A DNA stretch of 64,000 bases. Origin: Bartonella kosoyi. GTDB taxonomy: Bacteria; Pseudomonadota; Alphaproteobacteria; Rhizobiales; Rhizobiaceae. Every line of letters begins with the position of its first letter. The stretch's first letter is position 1. Both the position numbers and the translations under genes were made by a program. Positions 1 through 9,268 of the stretch are shown here, piece by piece. The notes below the pieces were generated by a model. That model was not told the DNA's origin and searched no databases. It saw only the letters and a program-made list of their open reading frames with translations. The DNA is taken from positions 2,041,001-2,105,000 of the forward strand of contig NZ_CP031843.2 of the NCBI RefSeq assembly GCF_003606325.2, read 5' to 3'.

Positions 1-1
1 T

Positions 2-178
2 TTTAGTAAAAATTTTCAGCTCGCTGCGATGGGATCTTTAGTTGAAGGTGGTTTTGGTATTCACGCGCACTTATCGCCAAATATCGAGCTTCATAGTGAC
101 CTGAGTTATCAACATAAATTCAAAAAAGTTGGCATCTCTGGAATAAATATTTCTGCTGGTATGCGCTATCACTTTTAA
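2..178 (+). CDS. Autotransporter beta-barrel, C-terminal end (partial)
   Basis: This is the last 58 codons of an outer-membrane autotransporter whose start lies outside the window. The reading frame ends in alternating hydrophobic and polar strands and closes with the residues GMRYHF, the terminal aromatic signature that the BAM machinery recognises in outer-membrane barrels. The tail is closely similar to the end of the complete autotransporter immediately downstream (VGISGINISAGMRYHF against TGVSGINVSGGIRYHF), so the two are tandem paralogues. The passenger domain cannot be judged from here. Confidence 0.8.
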   Translation, partial: FSKNFQLAAMGSLVEGGFGIHAHLSPNIELHSDLSYQHKFKKVGISGINISAGMRYHF

Positions 179-308
179 AAATACTTGTATTCCATCTTGA
201 AATATAAAGTACTCTCATTATTTTTCGTTTTGTCTCTTACAAAAGAGACATAATGAGGTCAGAATTTTATATTTTATGAGAGGGGGAAATATTTAGGAAT
301 ACATCTAT

Positions 309-3300
309 ATGAAAAAAAGCTTCTTACTATACACCGTTTCTGGACTTCTGTTTTATTCTTCCACTAACTTGTCTTATGCTCTTCGTAGCGTGACGCCACC
401 AACAATAGATTCTTCTTCACGCCCTGTTCATGCTGAGTGTCCCACAAATACATCTGGAGTTTTTGACCCATATAAAGATCCATGCGATGGAATGGGAAAA
501 CGTTATCCATCTCACCCCCCTCATTCATCTTCAGAAGCTAATGTCTCCAGTCCCTCTACAGCACCTAGTTCCTCAAGATTAACGACTGGAAATACAACTT
601 CTTCCCCGAGTCAAAATCCCAAACACACTCGAGAAGAGATAGAAGATGTACAATCTCATACTACAACCACACAAAACACGCCTATTACACAATCTTCACC
701 AACAGAAATGGCTTCAACAACAGGAACAGATTCAACAACAGACGTAGCCAAATCCAGAAGACGTTCAGGTGTTTCCAGCTCTTCTAGTGAAAAAACACCT
801 TCGAATTCTGCTATCTCTTCACAATCAGAAGCAACACAATCTTCACCAAATTTACAGTCAACATCTGCAAACTCTGAATCTACAGGACCGATACTTACAA
901 GACCAACAGTAGAGCAATCACTAACGTCTAATGCATCAGAGCTCTCAGCAATATCTGTCAGACCAGCAGCTGGAAAACTAACATCACAGGAAACATCAGA
1001 ATCTTTAAAACCAGCACCGGTGCAACCAATATCCCCCATAAAACAGTTTGAAAAGCTTGCACAAATCGAAAATATAAGTGCTGGAGTTGAGATTCAAAAC
1101 GGTAAAACTATAACTTTGCATAACAAAAAGATTCAAGACAAATGGAGTGCTTTAGATGCAGAGGGGAAAAATTCAAAAATCGAAATGAATGGGGGAAGTG
1201 TTGATGCTGGTTTTATTGCACTCAGTGTATCAAATGGTGGAGAAATTGAGGCCACAGATATTACGGTAACAGCAGAAACAGCTGCTTTGGTTAACATAGA
1301 AGGGATAATCAATCTTACAGATTCAAGCATCCATGTCACAGGGAAATCTGAAGCGAATGGTATTATTTTCCGCAATAATCTCTATCGTGCTCCTCAAAGG
1401 CGACATCCACGCAATGCAGAACGAAATGCCAACACCATTCAAGAACAAGATATTACCGGTAAAGTCAATCTAGAGAATACAAAGCTTTTCGTTGAAAATG
1501 GTACAGGTATCAGCCTTTATGGAACAAACACAAACGGTGTTATCAGCCTTAAAAACTCAGAAATTCATGCCGATGTTTTATCAAAAAATATAAAAAACGA
1601 AAGCGGATCCACAAACACCTTTACTCTGGTTGCGGACCACTCTTCTTTAGAAGGTCGCGTCAGAACTTCTGAGAATAATAAAACAAGTTTTGATCTAAAA
1701 GAAGGGACGAAATGGCTCTTAAAGCCCAATAAGAACACTGCAAATAATGATCGTATCTCAGAGGACGATACTATTTCGTATGACTATAGACAGTTTGGTC
1801 TTGATGAAAAATCATTCTCTAATCTTTCTGTATTGCGCCTTACCGACAGTGTCATTATGTTTGACAAGCCTATGGAAGGACATTACCAAACTTTATTTAT
1901 AGGTCCTCAACTTCGCAAAGAAGATGGAATAGCGCATACAGCAGCAGTTTATAGTGCAACAGGTGTTGCAGAGATTTATGTCAACACGCAATGGAACAAA
2001 CATTCTCCTGTCACGGAACAACAAACCGATCGCATCGTGATTAATGGTGATGTATCAGGGAATACCATTGTTCACATCAATCTCCAAGAAACAGATAAAA
2101 CGATAACCGATAGTTCTGTTGTTTGGGGAGAGCAGATGGCTCCTCTTCCTTTAGGGACACATGGGGTTTCAATCATTCAAGTTTCCGGACAAGCAAACGA
2201 AAATTCCTTTACGCTCGCCGGTAACTATATGACAATCGGTGGACAACCTTATAAATATGTGCTCAAAGGCTATAAACCTGGAACATCTCATGAAAGTCAA
2301 AGTCTTTTGGGCAAGAGTAGTAATTTCTGGGATTTCCGTTTACAAAATGCCTACATTGATAAGGATAAAAAAGTCCGAGCACTTTTACCACAGGTAGCAA
2401 ACTATTTAACCCTACCTAATACTTTATTTTCTTCTGGATTTGCTGATGTAAACAACCAAAACAGGTTGTTAGATGCGATGCGAACAGCAGTCTTTGATGC
2501 AGCAGATCATAAGCAGCATAATCTCTTTTTCTCCTCCTATGGCGAGAAAGTCACCTTATCCTCCAACCGTGGCCCCCTGCGCTATGGTTATGATGCTGAT
2601 GTGAACTATAAAGCTTTGCAATTGGGGATTATATTAGCCACCTCAGACAGCAAAGATATAAGCGCACATTTTGGTCTTTTAGGAGCATACGGAAAACTTG
2701 CCTTTACACCAAAAGAGATGCAAGATTCTGAAAAGACAACTCTTGATAAATGGTCTCTCGCCGCTTATAGCACCATCGAGCATAGCAATGGTTTATATCT
2801 CAATACACTTCTTTCTTACGGAAGGTTAAAAGGAAATGTTACCACAGCTCTTGTTGGGAATGCTGCAAAATTGGATGGAACTGAAATCCTTAATCTCTCT
2901 GCAACCATTGGTCAGAAATTAGCAACCAGCATAAAAGGGCTAGTCTTTGAACCACAAGCGCAATTGATTTATCAAAATCTCATGTTTGATATTTTCTCAG
3001 ATGCCAATGGCTTAAAAGTAGACATGGGCAATCCGCGTCAATGGTTGATCCGTTTTGGTGGACGTTTAACAAAAACGATAACAGCTGTTGAAGAAAACAA
3101 AGCTGTTTCCTTCTATGGTAAAATGAATGTGATCAGAACTTTTGGTGATGGAAAAACAATAAAAATTGCGGATACCTTTGATCTTGATCCTACGGGTTCT
3201 TCAATTGAGGGAGGCATGGGTGTGAATGCCTATCTTTCTCAAAAGATCGTGCTAAATGCCGACATTAGCTATCGGCAAAAACTGCAAAAAACCGGTGTAT

Positions 3301-3341
3301 CGGGGATCAATGTTTCTGGTGGAATACGGTATCATTTTTAA
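309..3341 (+). CDS. Autotransporter outer-membrane protein (pertactin-like passenger)
   Basis: This 1010-residue protein should be exported by Sec and assembled in the outer membrane as a type V autotransporter. Residues 1-25 form a signal peptide (KK, a hydrophobic core, then SYALR). Residues 45-250 are a Ser/Thr/Pro-rich low-complexity stretch unlike the rest of the protein. Residues 255-480 have the repeated short beta pattern of a pertactin-like right-handed helix (NGKTITLHNKKI, then repeated GSVDAGF-type rungs). The last 270 residues form the beta-barrel and end in GIRYHF. Bartonella uses such proteins (the Iba/CAMP-like autotransporter family) as surface adhesins, but I cannot name a specific one. 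It follows a paralogue in the same orientation and is closed by a strong terminator. The low-complexity passenger segment probably varies between strains. Confidence 0.85.
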   Translation: MKKSFLLYTVSGLLFYSSTNLSYALRSVTPPTIDSSSRPVHAECPTNTSGVFDPYKDPCDGMGKRYPSHPPHSSSEANVSSPSTAPSSSRLTTGNTTSSPSQNPKHTREEIEDVQSHTTTTQNTPITQSSPTEMASTTGTDSTTDVAKSRRRSGVSSSSSEKTPSNSAISSQSEATQSSPNLQSTSANSESTGPILTRPTVEQSLTSNASELSAISVRPAAGKLTSQETSESLKPAPVQPISPIKQFEKLAQIENISAGVEIQNGKTITLHNKKIQDKWSALDAEGKNSKIEMNGGSVDAGFIALSVSNGGEIEATDITVTAETAALVNIEGIINLTDSSIHVTGKSEANGIIFRNNLYRAPQRRHPRNAERNANTIQEQDITGKVNLENTKLFVENGTGISLYGTNTNGVISLKNSEIHADVLSKNIKNESGSTNTFTLVADHSSLEGRVRTSENNKTSFDLKEGTKWLLKPNKNTANNDRISEDDTISYDYRQFGLDEKSFSNLSVLRLTDSVIMFDKPMEGHYQTLFIGPQLRKEDGIAHTAAVYSATGVAEIYVNTQWNKHSPVTEQQTDRIVINGDVSGNTIVHINLQETDKTITDSSVVWGEQMAPLPLGTHGVSIIQVSGQANENSFTLAGNYMTIGGQPYKYVLKGYKPGTSHESQSLLGKSSNFWDFRLQNAYIDKDKKVRALLPQVANYLTLPNTLFSSGFADVNNQNRLLDAMRTAVFDAADHKQHNLFFSSYGEKVTLSSNRGPLRYGYDADVNYKALQLGIILATSDSKDISAHFGLLGAYGKLAFTPKEMQDSEKTTLDKWSLAAYSTIEHSNGLYLNTLLSYGRLKGNVTTALVGNAAKLDGTEILNLSATIGQKLATSIKGLVFEPQAQLIYQNLMFDIFSDANGLKVDMGNPRQWLIRFGGRLTKTITAVEENKAVSFYGKMNVIRTFGDGKTIKIADTFDLDPTGSSIEGGMGVNAYLSQKIVLNADISYRQKLQKTGVSGINVSGGIRYHF

Positions 3342-3370
3342 AGCAAAAGCACTTTTAACTTCAATAAAAT

Positions 3371-3401
3371 AAAAAGCAGCACAGTGTGCTGCTTTTTATT
3401 T
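3371..3401 (+). terminator. Rho-independent terminator after the autotransporter
   Basis: A perfect 12-bp stem (AAAAAGCAGCAC pairing with GTGCTGCTTTTT) around a 3-base loop is followed by T-rich DNA, 30 bases after the autotransporter stop codon. Confidence 0.85.
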
Positions 3402-3790
3402 AAACGTCTATTTTTAAAAATTCTCAAAAGCCGTTATTTTATCAAAAAACATATTGATTTATAATATTTTTTACCAATCAAACAAAAAACTAAAAAGCTT
3501 AGCATTCTCTCATGTCCAAACTGCTCATTTTTAAGCAATCAAAACGCTTTGCTTGTGCATCATAAGCCGAGAGAACTTCGATGCAGTAAAACGGTACAAA
3601 AAAAAGCATACCTCTTTATGAACCACAACAAAAAGCAACACAGGAAATTAGCAAAGTGAATCATACGACCCGCTTACTCTTTTGCTATGCACAAAAATAG
3701 CAGCTTTTGTACCACTCATGAGAGGCTTTATACACTTCAAAAAGCACCCTAGACCTCTTCATAAGCACTATTATGAAATAAGTATGCGTA
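3402..3790. other. Gene-free AT-rich spacer with a dispersed-repeat copy
   Basis: No supported gene. From about 3455 to 3570 it carries a copy of the dispersed intergenic family: an ATTGATTTATAAT block, then CATTCTCTCATG, then an AAGCAATCAAAACG block and CATCATAAG. The same order of blocks recurs in other spacers of the window. Confidence 0.5.
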
Positions 3791-4027
3791 TTGAAAAAAA
3801 TCTCTTTAAAACAAGCATATGAACGGGCAATAACAAATCTATTCTATTTTGGGTATGTTATTTTGTATGAAGCGTATCCGCTCATGAAAGCTCTACCCTA
3901 TCGTTATGATATCTCAACCGCAGCAAAAGGACAAAACAAGTCATTTTGGTTATTGATTAAGAATAGCACCGTAGGAGATGCTTTAAACTTAACAGCCAAA
4001 TTTTTCCTTTGTGAAAAGCAAGTCTGA
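3791..4027 (+). pseudogene. Short remnant ORF, duplicated near 18.3 kb
   Basis: A TTG-started frame of 78 codons that I do not recognise. A degenerate version of the same DNA occurs at about 18266-18440 (shared blocks include CTCATGAAAGC and CATTTTGGTTATTGAT), where the frame is broken. Both copies sit a few hundred bases upstream of a Brt-like leader and an XRE regulator, so this is part of a segmental duplication. With no homologous family and a decayed twin, it is better read as a gene remnant than as an active gene. Confidence 0.35.
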
Positions 4028-4130
4028 GAACATGAGTTGAGTGAACGCATCTTAAAAAAATTGAACGGCAAACAGTCTCTTATTCAAGAAATCTCTTCAT
4101 GCTAGAAAAACTATTTGTATTGCCAAGCTC

Positions 4131-4362
4131 CTAAAATTACTTTACACATTAAAAGGTGTTTTGGTCACATACGCAACGATCAATAGGGATTAAAAGCCTG
4201 AAGACTCAAACATGAATTTATCCCGCTTTGCGGGTATCCCGGAATTCCGAGAGATTTTGCACTGTCCAAGTGCTCGACGCACTAAAAGCAAAATGCTGAT
4301 TAAGCTCAGTACTTTTAGACTCCCGGAATACGCATAAGGAGGCGCTCGCAACCGGCGGTGTA
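4131..4362 (+). ncRNA. Brt-like regulatory RNA, orphan copy
   Basis: This segment matches the leaders found before the three XRE genes in this window: CTAAAATTAC, then a GGTGTTTTGGTC block, the CCCGCTTTGCGGG stem, GGAATTCCG, GCACTGTCCAAGTGC, and a closing CTCCCGGAAT that pairs back with the ATTCCGAGAG block. Bartonella is known to make a genus-specific family of roughly 200-nt RNAs (Brt) encoded just upstream of XRE-type DNA-binding proteins (Trp). This assignment is by recognition of that arrangement. Here the downstream regulator has decayed, leaving the leader alone. Confidence 0.55.
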
Positions 4363-4430
4363 AAAACACAAACCGAAGGGTCTCCATAACGACATTATTC
4401 ATTGGCAAAAAGCTCATTGGCAAAGAAAAA
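4360..4430 (+). pseudogene. Decayed start of an XRE regulator (trp remnant)
   Basis: After the orphan Brt-like leader, the DNA retains faint similarity to the start of the downstream XRE genes: an AACCGGCGG block where they have AGGCGGGGG, then GGCAAAAAGCTCATTGGCAAAGAAAAATG, of which the spacing matches the GGCAAAAAAATTCGC...GAAAAATG region of the intact genes. The start codon and the rest of the gene are gone. The call rests on alignment by eye only. Confidence 0.3.
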
Positions 4431-4600
4431 TGCCCTGCATCATTTTCTGAACACTATTCAATGCACAAAATAAGCTATCCGCTTGTAAAATATTATCCTC
4501 CGGATATGGAAAGATCATAGGAACAAAAGAGCGATGCCTTCTTTAATTACATGAGAAAACACCGCCTTTGGTTAAAAAAGCTATTTTTTATTGTAAATTC

Positions 4601-4830
4601 CCTAAAATTACTTTATCAATTAAAAGGTGTTTTGGTCGTATACGTGACGACCAATAGGGATTAAAAGCCTGAAGACTCAAACATGAATTTATCCCGCTTT
4701 GCGGATATCCCGGAATTCCGGGAGATTTTGCACTGTCCAAGTGCTCGACGCACTAAAAGCAAAATGCTGATTTGAGTTCAGTGCTTTTAACTCCCGGAAT
4801 ACCAATGCGAGGGCGCTCGCACTAGGCGGG
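4601..4830 (+). ncRNA. Brt-like RNA leader upstream of the broken XRE gene
   Basis: Second leader copy, about 470 bases after the orphan copy. It contains a TTGGTCG/CGACCAA stem, the palindrome TCCCGGAATTCCGGGA, a GCACT...AGTGC stem, a long-range pairing of ATTCCGGGAG with CTCCCGGAAT, and a short GCGAG/CTCGC hairpin directly before the ribosome-binding site of the XRE gene. Known Brt RNAs of Bartonella lie in exactly this position and are proposed to govern the downstream trp gene. Ends are estimated from where similarity between copies starts and stops. Confidence 0.65.
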
Positions 4831-4835
4831 GGCAA

Positions 4836-5196
4836 ATGCAAACTCAGAACCTTAATATTGATCTTTTTGTCGGCAAAAAAATTCGCTTGAAGCGAAAAAT
4901 GTTGGGAATGTCTCAAAAAACATTAGGAGATGCTTTAGGAGTAAGTTTTCAACAAATTCAAAAGTATGAAAAAGGCTTAAATCGTGTAAGCGCAGGACGT
5001 TTAAAGGAAATTTCCGATATCCTAAAAGTTCCGGTTTCCTTTTTTTTATGCGGATATTATCACAAAAGAAAACACCCCATACCCTCATGAAGAAATTGCA
5101 TCAAGCAAAGAGGAATTTTTGCCTTTAAAAAGTTTTAGAGTTCTGACCTCTGTCAAACAAAAAGCCATTTTAAAATTAATTTCTGATCAAAATTAA
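4836..5196 (+). pseudogene. XRE-family regulator (Trp type), frameshifted in a T8 tract
   Basis: The first 70 or so codons are nearly identical to the intact 119-residue XRE regulator at 18850-19209, including the helix-turn-helix (MSQKTLGDALGVSFQQIQKY). At 5040-5047 this copy has eight T residues where the intact gene has seven, which throws the frame into an early stop at 5090 (84 aa). The original frame resumes after the tract and runs to the matching stop at 5196. The shortened product would keep the DNA-binding domain but lose the C-terminal third, so a residual regulator is possible. Confidence 0.8.
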
Positions 5197-6289
5197 AACG
5201 TTTTAAATGACCTTTATCCTCTAATCTGCTTTCTATTATAAGAACAAAGCCCTGCAATTTATAAAACAACTTGGCTTCTTAATTTAGCAAGTTCCGCTTA
5301 ATTGACTTCCACGATATGAAACACGATATTTTCTTTTCATAAGCCTTCATACCGCTTCATAAATACTTCTGAAAATATCTTAAAACGCACCATGGCGAGA
5401 GCACTCTTGTTTGTCCTTCACTTCCTCCTCAGATCTGTCATCAATCCAATTTCTCATCAAGATGGGGTCTCACTGTTGATCAGTCCTATCAATCCATCTT
5501 CTACCCATCATTCTATTAAAATAACACATTGATTTATCGTCATAAATCATCTTTTCCAACTTTAAGACCAAATAGTGTAAGGGTTCTCTCATCACCGCCC
5601 TTCTCCTATGGATAAATCAATCAAAATCACTTGTTTTCCCATCACAAGCAAAGGTGGTATATAAATAAAACAAGATGAAAAATACTCCAAGAATCTCAAG
5701 TGTCAAAATCTGTCGCAACATTGGAAAATGGCAAAGTGACGTTGCTGAAAAATATGGCAATGCCAACTTGCTTCTTTATAGGGATGAGAGTGTTCTGTAG
5801 ATTTTATATTATTTCCATGAAAGCTTTATACCTTCATGGATACCATCTCGTCACAGACCGACATCACAAAATAGGCCCTCTTACAAAATGGATGTGCAAG
5901 CCTTGAGAAATATTTCTTTACAATAAGCGCGTACATTGGAAACAATAAATTTATTCTTTTGGAAGCGTTCTGTTTTGCATGAGAAGCGTGATCCCATTAA
6001 AAACGCAAATAAATATAAAAACATGAAAAAATGTATGATCTTCACTCTTTAAAAGACAGTGCTTTAAATCCCTTTAAAAGCTGTAAAGCAAAAAGATGAT
6101 GGTAAAAATATCATCTTTACAGCTTTATAATTCTCCCCCAATGAAGCTCCCTCTCCTTTTCAAATACGAATCCCAACAGAGAGACGTGTACTGCAATCTG
6201 GCATACAAAAACGACAACAGAAGAGAAAATACTAAACCGCCTCTTTATCTCAAACATAGAGCTTGCAGTGACTAACCGCTTCATATCAC
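5197..6289. other. Gene-free spacer with duplicated 3' flank and dispersed-repeat copy
   Basis: From 5197 to about 5410 the DNA matches the flank downstream of the intact XRE gene (19210-19425): the same CCTGCAATTTATAAA, CACGATATTTTC and CATAAGCCTTCAT blocks. From about 5520 to 5665 there is a copy of the dispersed intergenic family (ATTGATTTATCG, GGTTCTCTCATC, AATCAATCAAAATCACTT). An ORF at 5700-5906 overlaps a related CTGTCGCAACATT block also present near 45865 and is probably not a gene. Confidence 0.5.
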
Positions 6290-7100
6290 CATACTTTAAA
6301 GGAAACGATTGCATAAAGCATCAGGGGGCGGTCTTAATATTCCTCTTATCCCCTTCCCTAAACGAAAAAATGAAGTGCCTACCAACCCACTCTGTAAACA
6401 ATATTCTATAAACAATTCGCTATAAACAATCTGTATTCTCTTAAAGCCGCTTCACTTGGCTCACCGCCACACAGGTGTGCGGGTCACATCACCACACTTC
6501 AAACAGCAGAGCTTCATAAAATTTACAAGCAATATTCACTCAAAGACTCTAAAAAGTACTTAATGAGGAAAACTTTACATCACAACACTTTAAAGGAGAC
6601 TGTTGCATAAGGCACACGGGACGGTTTTAATATTCCTCTTGTCCCCTTCCCCAAACGAAAAAATGAAGTGCCTACCAACCCACTCTGTAAACAATATTCT
6701 ATAAACAATTTGCTATAAACAATCTGTATTCTCTTAAAGCCGCTTCAACTTGGCTCACCGCCACACAGGTGTGCGCGTCACATCACCACACTTCAAACAG
6801 CAGAGCTTCATAAAATTTACAAGCAATATTCACTCAAGACTCTAAAAAGTACTTAATGAGGAAAACTTTACATCACCATACTTTTTACATCACAACACTT
6901 TAAAAGAGACTGTTGCATAAAGCATCACGGGGTGGTCTTAATATTCTCTTGCCTCCCTTCCCAAACGAAAGAATGAAGTGCCTACCAACCCACTCTGTAA
7001 ACAATGTTCTATAAACAATCTGCTATAAGCAATCCACCTTCTCTTAAAACCGCTTCACTTGGCTCGCCACCCCACAGGTGTGCGCATCACATCACCTTAA
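6290..7100. repeat. Tandem array of about 300-bp units, three copies
   Basis: The anchor TGAAGTGCCTACCAACCCAC occurs at 6371, 6664 and 6974, giving periods of 293 and 310 bases. Each unit has the order: ACTGTTGCATAA-type block, the anchor, three AAACAAT-spaced blocks (TGTAAACAAT, CTATAAACAAT, GCTATAAACAAT), TTCTCTTAAAGCCGCTTCA, CACAGGTGTGCG, CACATCACC. The third unit is cut short after CACATCACC. No open frame spans a unit, so the array is noncoding. The clustered TATAAACAAT blocks and the CACAGGTGTG palindrome are its most regular features. Confidence 0.8.
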
Positions 7101-7260
7101 AAGAAACTGGAGACTCTGTTTTACAGAACAGCAAAATGATAATTTCAATACCCACACGCGCTTAAAACATGGAAACTCAACAAACACGCTTTTTATTCAA
7201 ATCACTGCCCTACCTCATCATTATAATCGCGTAGAACAGCCGATATGAATGAAGTTTAGA

Positions 7261-7665
7261 TTATTCTTCTAATTCCTTTGCAAATCCAGAAAGTTGCATA
7301 GCTTGCGAAAGATCATTGACTGCATTTAAATGTGTTTGAAGTAGTTCACTATTACGCTGTAATTTTTTTTGTAAATCAGACAGCAAACTTTCAACTTCAT
7401 GCTCAATATCTTGATTCATGTAACGTCTCACATCGCTCATCGATTTATTAAGATCACGCAAACCACGTATTTTACATAAATTTATTTCTTCGTAATCTGG
7501 AATACCACTGCTTTCTAGCATATTGCTTTCATAATCAACCACTTGGGTTAACCCTTTAACAGCAGCGACAAATTTTGTCATCGCCCAATCACGATCAATA
7601 AGATTATTGTCAAGAACTTTTGCTTTTGCTGCAAAACTATCATCACCATATTGCACTACAGACAT
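7261..7665 (-). CDS. Small coiled-coil protein resembling a FlgN-type chaperone
   Basis: A 134-residue protein, taking the Met of MSVVQYGDD as start. The frame could extend 7 codons upstream. It is largely alpha-helical and shows the layout of alphaproteobacterial FlgN-like flagellar export chaperones: an N-terminal helix with VDYESNML, a central KIRGLRDLNKSM helix, and a C-terminal LQRNSELLQTHLNAVNDLS helix (FlgN proteins carry an N-x-x-LL-x-x-H-x-x-AV pattern there). FlgN binds hook-filament junction proteins before export. No other flagellar gene is nearby and lineage-4 bartonellae are non-motile, so this may be a relic or a reused protein. A general coiled-coil protein is the alternative. 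Confidence 0.45.
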   Translation of the reverse strand: MSVVQYGDDSFAAKAKVLDNNLIDRDWAMTKFVAAVKGLTQVVDYESNMLESSGIPDYEEINLCKIRGLRDLNKSMSDVRRYMNQDIEHEVESLLSDLQKKLQRNSELLQTHLNAVNDLSQAMQLSGFAKELEE

Positions 7666-9169
7666 TTTTATTTCCCCTTCAACCAATTGTTCAATCTTGC
7701 TTTCAAATGAGGGAGATTAAACAGTTTCTCTTCCATGCTGATATACTCAACCACGCTCGTGATGCGAACATTGCTCAGACAACAGCACAACAATCCTTAA
7801 AAGCGTATACCACCTTAACTCTTAACGTATTCTCTGAAATATTTTCTTGCTTTGCTCCAAAATCATTCTTGCTACTATACGCATTCACCAAAACGCTATA
7901 AACTTAAACCTCTGCGTAGGCACTATCGAAACTTCCAAATGTTCTCTGTCTATTTCGCTTTGCCTATTATCTTTGCCTATTTCATCACCACCAAGCCTTC
8001 AACAGGAAACGACAATGCTCTGACAATAACCTTGGCAATAAAAAACACCTGCCAGCAAAAATCCGCAGCATATAGAGACTTAAGCCCATTAAGAACTTCA
8101 GCATTTCACCGATAGCAGCATTTTACCCTCCATAACTTTACGGCTTTTCCTGCACCTAAACCTGCATACTCTCTGGTGCCCATTAGCACCTTACAAGATT
8201 AGTTTGCTTCCATTCAAAAAGACACACACCCACCCCCGCCTCTTTCTGCATACATGCAGTATTCTGCACAACACACAAAGAGAAATGCCCTTTTGAACAG
8301 ATCAAGCCATATAGCACTCTTAAAAAAGACATCTTAAAATAGCTAAATAGCCATCCATCTCCCTTTTTCAATTATCATTTCGCTTTTCTTTGCAAAGAGC
8401 GACTATATAAAATTTTTTTAACCTTTTCAAGTGTTTCTTAACCCATCCGTTCGACACGCCTTCAATCGCATATTCAACGCGCTTGTTTGAAAGAAACAAT
8501 TTCTTAAGTCACCTCCCAAGCCTATTTTGCACAAATCCATGTCGCACTGGCACCCATGAATGGTATAATGATAAATCTCCAATCCGTTGAGGCGCCACCT
8601 CTGTATGCTTTATAAAAGAGCAAACCGCCACCACCACACACTCAGCCCCCAATATTCGCTCCCTTAGCACTTGAAGACGCTTTCATAAGAAGTATGCCTT
8701 TCTTGTACAGTTTCACGGCATACGGCTCTCTTTGCTTGTAATGTTCAAGAAACATGGCTTTGGTTGATTAAATATAAAAAGATTTAAAATGACAGAATCT
8801 TTCAATATTCAAGACTCTCATTCACGTTGAAGAACACGAGATTATTCTTATAAATAAAAATACTATCAATGAAGAACGCTTAGCTCTCCCCCCATGACTC
8901 TTTGCAAAATTTTTTTTCTCATCTTCCTGTCGATTATTTCACGGACAGCATACAATCCACTCTTAATATCGCAGCTTTACAGGCACCCTAGCCTAAAAAC
9001 ATCGTTTATAATAAAGGCACAATTTCGACGACATCTCTCTTTTTACCATCACCCCTTTAAATAAAGAAAAGATTTTAAGCTTGCCGAATATGTTGTATCC
9101 GCATATATTACAGGCTGTAACATATTGTTACTCATAAAATCACTTCCAAAAGAACAGAAAGAGGTTCTT
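7666..9169. other. Long gene-free stretch, probably decayed coding DNA
   Basis: Only short frames occur (up to 93 codons), with no ribosome-binding sites or family signatures, and they overlap one another on both strands. The base composition is less extreme in AT than in the purest spacers, which fits decayed genes. I see no RNA gene or repeat here. Confidence 0.4.
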
Positions 9170-9268
9170 ATGGCTGATCTCGTAAAAGCCGCGATGCTTT
9201 ATTCAACCTTGATCATTACCCTCAATGCTTTTGTTGTGTTTTTAGCGCTCATCATAGAGGTATATTAA
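9170..9268 (+). CDS. Candidate 32-residue membrane peptide
   Basis: A short frame (MADLVKAAMLYSTL...) encodes one long hydrophobic helix (residues 8-30) with an acidic end (IIEVY). An AAAGAGG ribosome-binding site sits 7 bases before the ATG. It stands alone in a stretch of about 3 kb without other genes and is too short for homology by eye. The good start signal and the clean transmembrane composition argue for a real small protein, but chance cannot be excluded. Confidence 0.35.
   Translation: MADLVKAAMLYSTLIITLNAFVVFLALIIEVY

Noticed and set aside
656..1039. 127-codon minus-strand frame in the autotransporter passenger
   Set aside because: Shadow of the Ser/Thr-rich low-complexity sense sequence.
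6290..7100. Tandem array considered as CRISPR or iterons of an origin
   Set aside because: Units are too long and there is no cas or rep gene nearby; left as an unexplained repeat.
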